Assembly: GCA_907163375.1 (NCBI GenBank)
Contig: CAJQUW010007110.1
Location: 62,001-126,000 of the forward strand
Reading direction: 5' to 3'
Length of the DNA: 64,000 nucleotides
DNA from: Prostheceraeus crozeri
Taxonomy: Eukaryota > Platyhelminthes > Polycladida > Euryleptidae
Shown here: piece after piece, positions 1 through 11,483 of the stretch
How the letters are laid out: the number at the start of each line of letters is the position of its first letter
Position numbering within the stretch: the stretch's first letter is position 1
Notes under the pieces: model-generated
The model's input: the letters and a program-made list of their open reading frames with translations, nothing else
The model's database searches: none
Told to the model about the DNA's origin: nothing
Translations under genes and position numbers: made by a program

Positions 1-117
1 GTATCATACTTATGTTTTATTTAGTCAAATTTTAGGATGATCCACTTTTTATGAAACGGACAGTATATTAGACATATTCCAACTCACACAACGTACAACC
101 ATGCTAGTAAGAATTCC

Positions 118-1232
118 TTGTCGTCAAATGATCTGGAACCTCGTCGACAGCAATTTTTGAGAACATTGCAAAGAACTCATCGCCATATCTTTTCCCCGAG
201 CAAATATCTTACTTTTGGTATGCTCAATGTTCGATCCTTACATCACAAAGTGGATGATGTATTGCAACATCAGCGTGATAGTGGTATAAATGTATTCATG
301 ATGGTAGAGACCTGGCATGATGACGATTCGGTCTGTATTCGGAAATTTGCACAACATGGGTTTTCTGTGGTCATCAACCAAGAGTTCGTGCTAATCCGTA
401 TATCCTGACAGTCAATCATGGTGGAGTGGCCGTCGTGAGCACTGGTGTCCGACTTACACGCCTACAAATTGGTGTAGATACGAAATCCTTTGAAAATGTA
501 TGTGTGAAGATCACGAGTGATTCATTTATTGTCATCATTCTCGTTATTTATCGCACTGGTTCATTATCTGGATTTTTCTCTGAATTATCATCATTGATGG
601 ATCAATTGAGCACCTTCTCTTGTTCAGTTGTGGTGACTGGTGACTTGAATGTTCATTTGGAGAAATCAGATGATCGTAATACACGGATGTTAATTGAATT
701 GTTCCAAACATATGGCTTTGAATGTCAAGTTCATAATGCCACTCATAATAGAGGTGGCATGCTTGATGTTGTATTCTCAAGATCTGACGCTCAGCCACTC
801 AATGTTCAGATATCGGATCCTGGAATTTCTGACCATAGTCTACTATCTTGGACATTACCAATTCACAGGCCTGCTCCTTTGTATGAGGAAATTCGTTTTC
901 GAAAATGGCGACAGATTGACGTTTCTCACCTGCGAGCGTCACTGATGGAGACTAAGCTGTGCGGCTCTGCTAATTGGACTAATTGTGATGTTGATCAGCT
1001 CGCTCTTCTGTTTGACTCCACCATCAAGTCTATCGTTGATCAAATGGCTCCTCTTAAGGTGGTCAATATTCGACGAAGGTTGTCTGATCCATGGTTCGAT
1101 GAGGACTGTCGGGCAGCAAAGCGCAGTGTTCGACAGCATGAACGTCGTTTCCGATCTCTGCAGCGATCTCTTCCATCCACTGATCAAAATACTTTGCTGG
1201 TTTCTGAAGCTTTCTTTAAGTGGAAGCAATGA
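118..1232 (+). pseudogene. LINE endonuclease domain, frameshifted
   Basis: Two overlapping reading frames (118-408 and 426-1232) together give an AP-endonuclease-like domain. Visible family motifs are LNVRSLHHK at the start, FMMVETW with the catalytic Glu, VVVTGDLNVH (the GD-F/L-N motif) and SDHSLLSW near the end (Asp-His pair). The frame break lies near 380. In an intact element this domain nicks the target DNA to prime reverse transcription. Confidence 0.85.
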
Positions 1233-3070
1233 CCAAATCATACAGAGAAATGCTCAAATCCAAACGCCAATCTTTTTGTTGTGATAAGCTGAGATCCGAG
1301 TTAAAGTCACCGAAAGAACTCTGGCGGTCCATCGATAGTATCATGGGTCGTGGTCGTCCCAAACCTAACCCAGATTTAAAGGCAAGTGATTTTCTCAATT
1401 ATTATGATCAAAAGATCTCGATGATCAGGCAGCAGACTGGTAATATCTGTCCAGGAATTACTTCGCAGACTCCAAACTCTGTCTTTGAACGATTCGACCC
1501 TGTATCGATTGCAGATGTATTCGACGCTTTCCGTGGTCTTCCGAACAAGAGCTCTACCAGTGATGCTCTACCTGTGAACCTCTTGAAGGACTGTTTGGAT
1601 ATCGTGGCTCCGTTCATTACTTATCTATACAATCTTTCGTTCTCTACTGGAGTCTTCCCACAATTATGGAAAGTCACTGTCATCACACCTACACTGAAAA
1701 ATGAGAAAATGGATACATCACAAGCTGCATCGTACCGGCCAATTTCAAAACTTAATACCCTCTCTAAAGTCATAGAGCGAATTATATCCAATCAGTGTCG
1801 AACTTATTTGTTCTCAAACAACTTGTTTCCTGACGTGCAATCGGCTTATCGGAGATATCATTCAACGGAAACATCGATACTGAAATTATCCACGGATATT
1901 CTCTCGTCATTGGATAATGGTGAATTGTGTCTTTTGGCTTTTTTGGACCTTACCGCTGCGTTTGACTCAATTGACCATGGAATTCTTACACAACGCCTGA
2001 GACTATCCTTTGGTTTTTCTGGTCTAGTAATTTCATGGATACAATCATTCTTGAGTGATCGACCGGTGTCTGTTCGTGTAGGCGCTTCAACTTCTGATTC
2101 CAAGATGTGGAACTGGGGTGTGCCCCAAGGCTCAGTGATGGGGCCGCTTCTTTTTGTTTTGTATATGGTAGAAGTTATCAATGTTGTTCGTGATCATAAC
2201 TTCAAGTTGCATATTTACGCGGATGATGTGCAGATTTATGGAGCGTGTTCGCCAAATGCGACTGACGATCTAGCTGCCGAGATGGCATGTTGTCTAGATG
2301 ATGTTGTTCAATGGTGCAGTGCAAATCGTCTCCTATTGAATACAGAGAAAACTGAATTTCTATGGTGTCACTCAGGCAAACGTCGGCGTTCTGTCCCAAC
2401 AGCGCCTTTGAGAATAGGATCCTCTCATATCCTTCCATCAAATTCAGTGCGCTGTCTTGGAGTATTCTTGGACTCAGAACTTTCATTCAAGCTAAATATC
2501 TCGAAATGTGTGTCATCGTGCTTTGGGATGATGCGCCAGATTCGCATTATTATCCCTTATATCCCACGTGATCTAATCCTGACATTGATTACTTCCATGG
2601 TCATCTCAAAGTTGGATTACTGCATTCCTGTCATGTATGGAATCCCTGAGCAACAAGTGAAGCGATTACAATCTGTGCTAAATGCAGCCGCCCGTATGAT
2701 TTACGGCACTTCCCGCTATTCGTCAATAACTCTTTTGTTAAATGAATTACAGTGGCTGCCTATTCGTCAACGTATTACTTATAGACTATCAGTTCTGACC
2801 TTCTGTTGTCGCCGAGAGTGTGCTCCTGATTATCTCAGCTGCTCCCTGGTGGATGTCTCCTCTATGCCTGGAAGATCCCGATTGCGGTCTGCAGATTCAT
2901 TCTGCATTGCGGTCCCATCTTATCGATGCCAAACTTTTGGTGGTAGATCATTTCCGGTAGCTGCTGCGAGGAGTTGGAACTCACTTCCCCAGAACTTGCG
3001 AGCGATTGACAATATGCGTTCCTTCAAGAAACAAGTGAAGAAATACCTTATCGATCTTACTTATAAATGA
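1220..3070 (+). pseudogene. LINE reverse transcriptase domain and C-terminal region
   Basis: A 616-residue open frame downstream of the endonuclease, shifted one frame from it near 1215. RT motifs in order: SYRPISKLNTLSKVIERII (about residues 171-189), LAFLDLTAAFD (about 239-249, first catalytic Asp), GVPQGSVMGPLLF (about 300-312), HIYADDVQIY (about 331-340, YADD box), LLLNTEKTEF and LGVFLDSELSF. It closes with the CR1-type C-terminal region ending SFKKQVKKYLIDLTYK before TGA. The domain itself is uninterrupted; it is called a pseudogene because the whole ORF2 is broken. Confidence 0.9.
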
Positions 3071-3822
3071 CTCTCCTTTGTATCTCTTTTATTTCTATTT
3101 CTTATATTGTAAATTGTAAAGTGGCCTCGAAGCCTCGTAGCATAATGCCACTCTAAATATAGTGCATATTTGAATTGAAATTGAATTGAATTGAAATTCA
3201 ACTAATTTTTGATAATCCCTGACTCATTGTAGACAAAGTGCGGTCCAATTTGTCTTTTTTTGAGAAACAGAGAACGCAAAAGAAAGAACAATTTGCTTTA
3301 TAGCTTCAAATTTGAACTGAATTGCTCAATATTGAACCACTGCACTCATTAATCAGAAATAATAACTTTGAATGTTAAATCAAAGGAAGTCAGGTTTTTG
3401 AATCATGGTTTGAATGAAGCAAAAAATGGCCACAGCTAAACACTTCTTTCAGAAGTAGGGCATCAAATTGTCTTACAATGCCCAAAGGATTCATCAACTT
3501 TTAAAAAATTACACTCAAGGGAACTTGTCTCAGTCACCATCGTTTGCAGCAGCAGTGTGGAGCGATGACGTTAGTAGGTAATAATACATGAAATCATACC
3601 ATTAAAAATGAATGCTGGAGTGGAGATTTGTAAGTAATGGTGAAGTCGTTACATACGTGACCCCTTCCAAGTTATATTTTATCCATTTTCATTCTAAATT
3701 TCCGTCGACGATTCAAACTGCAATTTTCTCTTCTTTGCTGTATTTGGGTTTGTTCATATTGACCTCAAGTAGAAGTGTTGGTGCGTTTAAACGATCTGTC
3801 TGATGAACAATGTTAATGCACC

Positions 3823-3881
3823 GAATGTAATGATACATAGCGGACGATGAAATTTATCGTCCACCATGTGTCATCACATTC
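3823..3881. repeat. Imperfect palindrome (arms about 26 bp)
   Basis: Left arm GAATGTAATGATACATAGCG pairs with a right arm that reads, in reverse complement, GAATGTGATGACACATGGTG. Both arms end in the matching GGACGAT/ATCGTCC centre with a 7-base loop. Weaker similarity continues outward to about 3795 and 3895. Likely a small foldback or MITE relic. Confidence 0.65.
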
Positions 3882-4254
3882 ATTGTCTGACGATGTGAAG
3901 TGGATACTTCAAGAAATATATCGCGAATTTCATCAAATAGAGATATATTTTTCACCTCGGTCTTCTCAAGTTAGCAACAATGACTGACGACCGCAGCCTT
4001 TCAAACATTGCTAACACACATTTGATAACTGGAGCATAATTATTGCGCATATCATGGAGCAGTATTATTATCATATCACGTGACATCACTGCTTTATTTA
4101 ATTATTTTACCTTGTGGTTTAGGCTGCATTTCATGTAGGCAATCATTACAATTAAAATGCTTTAATCAATAAAAAATGGAAGATGAGATATTTCAGACTA
4201 ATGCTGCTTCCTGTATGTCAAGTTTTCCGATAAATGGTCAAGAATCCTCTTCAT

Positions 4255-4459
4255 AATTTTAACCATGTGGGTTTACTATGAGATACCTCCCGAAATATGA
4301 GGCACGAAAGAGGCGAATAATATAATGCATTAAACGCTAACTAATTTATTTTGGCACAATAAAAAATATTCGGCGCTCAATAAATTATAGCATTCGCCAC
4401 TTTCGTACCTTATATTTCTAGAAGTATCAGTCTCACAGAAAAAACTACATGGTAAAAAT
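4255..4459. repeat. Long foldback element (MITE-like)
   Basis: An almost 200-bp imperfect palindrome with arms of roughly 95 bp. Matching blocks include ACCATGTGGGTTT / ACCATGTAGTTTT at the outside and GGCACGAAAGAGGCGAA / GGTACGAAAGTGGCGAA inside (second member read on the opposite strand). There is no coding capacity. This is the shape of a foldback MITE; superfamily unknown. Confidence 0.7.
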
Positions 4460-5789
4460 TATGAATCCCAGCCATGGCTGGGTGTATGGATAGGTGCACA
4501 TCCTGCTAATGGCATTGCTATACAAATACCCTCTAATTAGATCACAATTTTGCATGAAATTGTGATATGTGCGAGCCAAAATACGTAGAGTAAATTGTGC
4601 TATTGCGCATTAGTCTATCATTCGCCAATATATTGTCAAATCTCTCTTATAAATGGAAATACTTCTTTTAGCTGTTTATCTCAAATCTCATTTTCTTTAT
4701 AGCAATGTAGGGGACATGTCATTGTTTATTAAAAAACATGTAAAATGAAGCGCCAATGCGACTTCATTGACTATTCCTATCAAATGGTGTCACCGAACTT
4801 TTAAAAAATGAGGCTGGTAAAGTACATAGTAGGAATTGATGGAGAAAATGTATTAGATGATAAATGAGATTAGGCTCATCTGCAGACTTTTGAACTAAAT
4901 TTGGAGAGGTGATCTGAAATAGAAGCAAGGATGCATTGCAGTGCAAGCTGTCCTATATTTCGAGCATTGACTATATTAAAGATGATGTTTATCAAAAAAG
5001 TTGATATTCAAATTAGAGAATGCCAGAAAGTTGTCATTCATGAGACTTTTGTGTTTAAGTCTGCATTGTATGGACTGTATACGCAGCAAGACCCAATTAT
5101 ATCGTACTTTCTTGCATCGCACTCTCGCTTAAAGGGTAACCCATGTATGTATTTGCGGTATAAATTATCAAAATATGCACCAACATTGACCACGCATAAC
5201 CTTAAATTCGATAACTGATGACAGGACACTAAATTAGCTAGTACGCAGTTAACAAAAGATGCTTCTAGTCGAAGTATTATTATTCGATACAGTTTGTTCA
5301 GTTTAAAGTGCTTATCATTCAAAGCGTTGACGTTGATAAGAAGCGATAAAGTGCTTTGTGAAATTGCTTTCAGCAAAACTGTACCGATTTTTTCTCAGGA
5401 AGGCTTTGAACTCACTGAATGAACGTTCGACTGATGCACTTGTTATCGGTGCATATTTAGAAGCAGTGTGCACTCTCAACAGTCATGCATTCTGGCCTCA
5501 AAGAAATTTTCGCCAAACAGTCATTGATAGCCAGAGTCTTTTTTCAGCCAGAGTCTTTTTTCCAGGTTTTTGGAGGCAAGGACACCGAACATTCAGCTTA
5601 GGGCATTGAATAGCCCCTGTTTGAACATCATTGTGCCAAGCAAAATGAACAAAAAGACTACAGGCGTCTAATGTAGTCTTGGCCTTATTATACCGGTATA
5701 TGCGTAAATTCATCTCCCGTGTAACGGTTGAAGTTGGAATGGAAAGTGTTTTCCAGCAGTTGAGTAATCTTCTTTCTATCGGACGAATC

Positions 5790-6058
5790 TAAAATGTCAA
5801 CTCTGAAGACATCCCTAGCGCATTTCGCCGACTCACGTAGTGAGAAAGGGGCACTACATCCCGAGGCTCTTCTTGATTTGAAGAGAAGCAACGACGCTGT
5901 TGGACTTCGCACGGATAAAGGCAGTGCAGTGGTGCTTCTTGACCGATTGATGCATGTTCTGAAATTCTGAAATTCTTTTCGTCCCGGAACAACTCACAGG
6001 GCAAGAAGAGCGCACCAACCAACTCTCCAAAAAGATGGAGGCTCTAGGATTCATTTGA
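5790..6058 (+). pseudogene. Penelope-like element reverse-transcriptase N-terminal relic
   Basis: One plus-strand frame reads ALLDLKRSNDAVGLRTDKGS followed by AVVLLDR, which resembles the PLE N-terminal motif (L-x-x-LK-x-x-x-x-IV-x-x-x-DKG-x-x-VV-x-x-DR). After a frame change, EERTNQLSKKMEALG fits the next conserved PLE stretch. Stops and shifts make it clearly dead. Recognition rests on one short motif, so this is moderate at best. Confidence 0.45.
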
Positions 6059-6059
6059 A

Positions 6060-9000
6060 AAAAATAGAAGCGATTTTGTAAAAAGTGTCAAAATACCCAT
6101 TTAGCCGCATACCAAGGGGTTATATGTGCACTGACTTGGGCTATATTGGTTTTGTATATTTTGTCTTATTAAATGATGTTTATCAACGTTTTTGTCGTCT
6201 CCTATACATGATTTATTCATCAAGAAGAAATTAAAAAGGACTATGATCGCATCTGTTGCATTGATAGTTACACAAAATTTCTTTTACATAACCTGAAAAG
6301 TATGAATCATCACCTTATTCGATTTTGCATTTATCTAGGTTGCATGAAGCGCCTTTTCATTTATGCCACATCAGTCATGTGCCAATTCCTATACGGTTTT
6401 TTGTTTCAAAGGTCAATCATCGTGATTTATTGTCAATCGCCGCTGATAATATGCAGCTAAAAAAAGTTTTCTAAAGTAAACTTGATAACAGTAGGCTTGT
6501 CTCTTTCCAACAAAGTTCATGCTTTGGCGCTTTGTTTGAATCCATTTCCTTTCCATCAAATTCTTAAAACCTTTTTGCATTTATTCATAGTTCCATTAAT
6601 GTCTTTGTATAAATCTCTCATAGATTCTGACTATTTGTCTGGAAAACAAGCGTGCCAGAAATAATGATGGTGATGATAAAATGCACTGCCCATTTTGCCC
6701 CAGTGATATTTTAGGAGTGGGGCCACATGGACACTTTTCTTAGACTCACATCTTACGGAAACTATCATTTGGCCTAAATGGAAGCTAGATCGTCAATCTG
6801 CATGTAATTACGATGACGGGACAGTTTTCGTTTGCCTCGAATGATCACTGTACACATAATGAGGCACTTAGCCAAATGAGCGTGATTTCATTGTCGCTAC
6901 TTCAGCGATCAAATTTATGCACTTTTATTGTTGTCTTCTTAGTGTGTCCTCCTCAAATGAGCTGCGCTGCCACATGCGGATAAACAATGACTATGACTAG
7001 GTCTCTGTCGAATTTGAAGTTCACACGAGCAATGGATCCTGAGCTAGAACCCGAAGAACTCAAATTAGCCATATTTTTCCGCTGCCCATATTAGTGCCGC
7101 CTCCCCCACGCTATAATCGGGTTTTGCTGTAATGCAATTTAAATGAAGCACTTAAAATTTGAGAATAAATCTTTTCATTCACTGCATAATTTCATTTTCA
7201 ATGTCTACAAATATTTATCATGACAATCTCAAATCATTAATTTATATTTTCCACATGCCAAAAGTGAATTAGATCACATTCGCAGCATGTGCCACCTGAA
7301 GGAAACTTTTGAAAAGACAAATTACAATCATTCAGTAGCTCTCAATCTTCGGCAGATGATATTATTTATGGGCGCTTCTTCTCGGCTAAAAGTTACCAAA
7401 TGTTGTTTCAAACCTTTTTTCATTGTCGAGTTGATATCGCCGAAAATATCGCTCAACTGAACTGGTAAACTAATCTTAATTGTGATGGAATGACTTAATC
7501 AAATGAAACAACCTTCAAGTAACCTTCATATTTATGGATGACATATTTTTCTATGCGACAATTGAAATAAAAGCTTAACCCAAGTCTTCTTCAAGAATCG
7601 GTTTTTAAAAAAGATCTTTCAACGCTTTTCAATCTTTTTTCTCTTTCAAAGTTTTTTCGATCTTTTAATCTTTAAAACATTTTCGATTCTAAAACAATGT
7701 TCTTTATGATACGAAATGAAATTGTATTAACTGTTAGATACTTTAAGCGCTGACAGTGTTTTGTATATTGAAAAATCAATATTCTTCCTGTAATAGGTGT
7801 CATTTAAACATTTACGTCGGATTGTCCACTTCAGCAATTTAGTAACAAGTAGTTAAAAATAGATTTACATAAGAAGACATCATACGTTCAGTTTGCACTT
7901 TGATGAATGCTAAAGAAATATGTTTCTACATAAAATTATTGCACAGTTCTGGCATAATTTCCTGATGTTATAAACCAAATTGATCATGCGATGTCTCAAC
8001 AGACCATGTTGATTTATGTTGAGATTTATTGAAAGTTCATGGAAGTCTACTTACTTCTCCTGCTATTAAATAAATGATATGACTTGTTTGGAAAAAGTAT
8101 TTCAATTATATCTATCATAAGAAAATTGAATCATCTACATGTAAAACACTGTTGAGGCTTCAGATTATCTAATAGTAATTTCAATATTGTTTCTTAAAAA
8201 AGAGTGCTATCGAACACAATTTTCCTCAAAACGAAAACATGATCTCAAATATGTTTCCATTTTTGCTCGCAAACTTCTCTTGTCCCTGACTTCAAGCATT
8301 TAAGGAAACCCTCGATTCGTGCAGTGGGCCAACTATAGCCATACACTCTAAACTTATAATTGGTACATTGTACAAATGTAATTGGTATATTGGTAAACCT
8401 GCATACACTCTTTATAGGTGCCAATTATGCAAATGTACCAAATATGGATTGTTCGCTTGACCGCATTAGATTCAGATCTGTATTTTGTCCACGCTACCGA
8501 TCTCCATATCGGTGAAAATATGTTTCAAAGTAGTATTGCACATATTTCCTTCAAGAAGATATGTTTGAATGAGGATTATACGACGGCTATTAAGCACACC
8601 ACAGTTGTCTCTTGTTGTGTCTAGCACTCATGTTGAAGTACAGTCCATCGCTTGATATTTCACTATAACCTTCGAATATCTGAAAACATCTGAAGCTTAG
8701 GTCTGTTTGCTTCGAATTTTCATGTGCAAAGAAGACATGAGACAAACGTTTGGCTCATGGAAATTAAACTGTTTAAAAAGGCAAAATAGCATATGGCAAA
8801 AATTATGGAGACTGAAGCTGACAGAAGCACGCTTCATCACGAAATAAAACAGAGGAAGTTCTGACTGAAGTCACAGAGGAGTTTTGCTGCTACATTTTCT
8901 CATAAAGAAGTATTAGAAATAATACCGATTGTAATAGGCCTCGGCAATTAGTCGGCTATTTGAATTTTAGTGCCACTGTGAGATGAGTAGGATTTACTAA

Positions 9001-9640
9001 AAAATCAAAATATAATGCGTGTCTCTTCGAATGCGTCGAATGTGAAATTATGAAAATCGAGTTTTGAGATGAGGATGTTGTTATGGATTATTCTATCGAA
9101 ATTTTTCGTTCAATCTCTCAAAAGGAGTTCTTGGCCAAAGTCCGAAATTCTCTTAGACCAAGGTGGCAATGTGATTGAATATGGTGGAGATCATGTAGCT
9201 AAATGAATGTCCCGCTCAGCTGAATGCCCACATGATAGCGCTGTCTAACAAAATTTGATAGATTTCCGTGAAAATCTAGTTGAATATGTAATTAAATGAA
9301 ATCATTTCTGATTGAATTTGCATGGTACACGCTATTTTTTTTTACCTAGTTGCACTTTAAGTGGTTGACTTTTCAGAACGTCCTCAAGAAAGGTGTATTT
9401 AATCATTTCATCACATTTTTGATAAACAATTAGCTTACACCCTATATGTCTTATAATTATCATCGAGAATAGCAAAATCGTCAATTAAATTGTTACTGAA
9501 ACAGTCTCAATAATTTTTAGTCACACCTTCTATTGTTATCGTTGATTTTTGATGAAGAATTGTTAAAATGATCGTGGAGTCAAAACTCCATCATTTCCCC
9601 GTTTACAGGCAAAATATATCATTAATTAACAACTATACTT
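6060..9640. other. Intergenic AT-rich DNA
   Basis: I see no gene here. Two direct copies of CATACACTCT about 72 bp apart (8341-8410) are the only visible small repeat. The open frame at 8418-8624 has no recognisable features. Confidence 0.5.
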
Positions 9641-9642
9641 AA

Positions 9643-9665
9643 TTATATATATATATATATATATA
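9643..9665. repeat. (AT)n microsatellite
   Basis: About 11 AT units at the 3' boundary of the minus-strand PLE fragment. Confidence 0.9.
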
Positions 9666-10440
9666 AGCCAAGTTGTTAAGAGAAAACTGCTTGAATTTCG
9701 GTACTTAAAGTTTCATGTATATTGCATACAATCATCAGCCGAATGTGCAGTACATATCTCGCAAGCATCTTTAAAAGGAACACTGAATAACATTCAAAAA
9801 GTGCAAATCACGCGACAAAGCACCGACGCATTATGCGCTAGACAGCATGTATTTTTTCCGATGTCGGCACTTTGACACTAGCTAAGTACGTTTGTTCAGC
9901 AAATATGCACTTTGATTGTCCATGATGAAGAACTTTTCACTTAGGCATAGATCACATCTCCTCGTCGCCGGATTATAACTCTTGCAATGTTTCTTGATTG
10001 TCCATTTAATTACCGGATTATTGCCACTTTCTTTGATTTTCCAGTACTCCTTCGACAATTCCGTATCATTTCTGTACTTCTCATGCACGAACGATTTCTT
10101 GTGGTTAGCATAGCGTAATTTAAATCTGCCTTCACAAATACCAAAATACTTCTTTGGCATCTCGTCTGCATTTTCTTCTTTCGATATAGTAGCTTCGTAC
10201 ACAATGTTCTCGCACAAGCATTTCCCATTCATTGGACATTTTCCCTTGTTTTGACAATTACATTCCTTTTCCCTTTCATTTTTCTTCTTCTTTGTATCAT
10301 TTTTCAGCACTTTTCTGTTGTGGGCCCTAACAATTGATTTAAAGTTGGGCATGCAACTGTACCTGATCTTCAATGTGCTTCTGTTAAATATCCTGCTTAG
10401 CCGATGATCACTTACGAAATACTTGTCCACAAGCATCAAA
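9666..10440 (-). mobile_element. Penelope-like retroelement 3' fragment (minus strand)
   Basis: Contains the RT-to-endonuclease linker and GIY-YIG endonuclease of a PLE, then a 3' flank of about 160 bases with a hammerhead-like motif (core at 9738-9732), ending at an (AT)n tract. The 5' side is cut off at another (AT)n tract, where a second PLE fragment begins on the opposite strand. The 5' truncation and head-to-head layout are usual for PLEs. Confidence 0.85.
9882..10439 (-). pseudogene. PLE GIY-YIG endonuclease domain, 5' truncated
   Basis: 185 residues. The start RIFNRSTLKIRYSCMPNFKS is the linker after the PLE reverse transcriptase (family form: IFNRNTVKLSYSCMPN). Residues 60-76 are a Cys-rich CxC cluster. 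Next come IVYEATI (79-85) and YFGICEGRFKLRYANHKKSF (98-117), the GIY-YIG core, and RRCDLCLSEKFFI with a conserved Cys pair (161-172). A TAG stop follows LNKRT, but the same frame continues with SKCRHRKKYM, the usual PLE C-terminus, so this stop is a nonsense mutation. It lacks the RT and is not functional alone. Confidence 0.85.
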
Positions 10441-10466
10441 AAAAAATATATATATATATATATATT
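10441..10466. repeat. (AT)n tract between two head-to-head PLE fragments
   Basis: A run of A followed by about 10 AT units separates the oppositely oriented PLE fragments. Confidence 0.85.
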
Positions 10467-10996
10467 TTACATATTATGAACTGTCTAAGGAATATTGGAG
10501 GCTGAAGGAAGCAGGTTCCAGCCCAATAGTAAAGTGGAGGATAAAAAAGTTTGCAAACCCTTCAACCAAGTAACGAAAAGGTGCGACCTATGTCTCAGCG
10601 AGAAGTTTTTTATTTTGGACGACGACGGTGATGACCTACTCAACAAGCGGAATGAACTTGTCTGCAAATGCAGGCACCGAAATAAGTATTTGCTATCAAG
10701 ACATTAACTTTCTTTGTGTCCTGCTTTGCAAAGGTCACGATAAACACCGAATGCATATTCTTCTATTGTAACTGTGCATATTTCTTTAAATTGTAAAGGT
10801 CACGGTTACTCCGATTACATATTTACTTCAATATTTTAACTTTGTAAAATTCGTTCCTTAGCTTTGGCTGATGATTGTGTTAACATGAAACTCTGAGTAC
10901 CGAGTTCTGAGTTTTTCCTCCTAACTTTGGGTATACGTTGCTCCTTTCACAGTTGAGCACTTTGACGGAAATTGATTCAATTCCTCGAAATTATTT

Positions 10997-10998
<2 letters not shown>
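10467..10998 (+). mobile_element. Penelope-like retroelement 3' fragment (plus strand)
   Basis: Mirror of the minus-strand neighbour. It starts inside the endonuclease (ELSKEYWRLKEAG, matching the neighbour's ELSKEYWKIKESG), carries a frameshift near 10555, then ends the protein at 10707. The 290-base 3' flank contains GGCTGATGATTGT and ATGAAACTCTGAGTACCGAG, homologous to the flank of the other copy, and finishes at a long (AT)n tract. Confidence 0.85.
10477..10707 (+). pseudogene. PLE endonuclease C-terminal fragment, frameshifted
   Basis: Two frames: ELSKEYWRLKEAGSSPIVKW up to a stop near 10560, then TKRCDLCLSEKFFILDDDGD, LLNKRNELVCKCRHRNKYLL and a normal stop. The CDLCLSEKFFI and CRHRNKYLL blocks are the PLE GIY-YIG C-terminus. 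It shows the downstream residues missing from the minus-strand copy. Confidence 0.85.

Positions 10999-11064
<66 letters not shown>
10999..11064. repeat. (AT)n microsatellite, about 33 units
   Basis: Uninterrupted alternating TA directly after the 3' end of the plus-strand PLE fragment. Confidence 0.95.
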
Positions 11065-11067
<3 letters not shown>

Positions 11068-11483
11068 AAAATAGATGTAATTGAAAATCGCACACTCATG
11101 CGAAGAACTTCAATCCTTCTTTTAATGTTATTCCCCTTCTTCAATTACCAGCTGAGTGCGATAGATTGTATCGAGAAAATAAAGAACAGATGTGTATTAA
11201 ACTAATAAGACCGTCATTGAATAGGGATATAGGCACATCGACTTGATAAGATATCTCATTTTTCTATCACAGTGATGACAGTGTGCAAACATGGATATTT
11301 TTCTATTCATTATCATGTTTATTATTGAGTTATCTAGTTCTATGATTACTGAACTACGATGTATTTTGATTTTGAATACATTCATTTAGCCCTTGATAAG
11401 CCTGCAAGCCAGGCAGAAACCGGTCGGGCTCTATCTGAACATTTGTTGGCTTTTCCTTTTACTTTCTACGTGTGATTTAATTT

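Larger units (their letters stand above)
100..3200 (+). mobile_element. CR1/L2-group non-LTR retrotransposon (LINE), nearly complete ORF2 but frameshifted
   Basis: The segment encodes an apurinic-type endonuclease followed by a reverse transcriptase in the order of CR1/L2/Crack/Daphne LINEs. It ends in a short TTGAA-type tandem tail at about 3163-3200, as CR1-group elements do instead of poly(A). No ORF1 is seen, so the copy is 5' truncated or starts beyond the window. The coding region is broken by two frameshifts (near 380 and near 1215), so the copy is probably dead unless these are sequence errors. Left boundary is approximate and no target duplication was found. Confidence 0.9.
3201..5760. 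other. Intergenic DNA with two palindromic foldbacks
   Basis: AT-rich DNA without a supportable gene. It holds a short palindrome at 3795-3895 and a longer one at 4255-4459. Short open frames at 4931-5218 and 5358-5609 match nothing I know and overlap frames on the other strand. Confidence 0.6.

Noticed and set aside
9882-10439. Possible host GIY-YIG nuclease gene
   Set aside because: The linker, Cys cluster and CRHRNK-type C-terminus are those of Penelope-like elements, and a homologous broken copy lies next to it.
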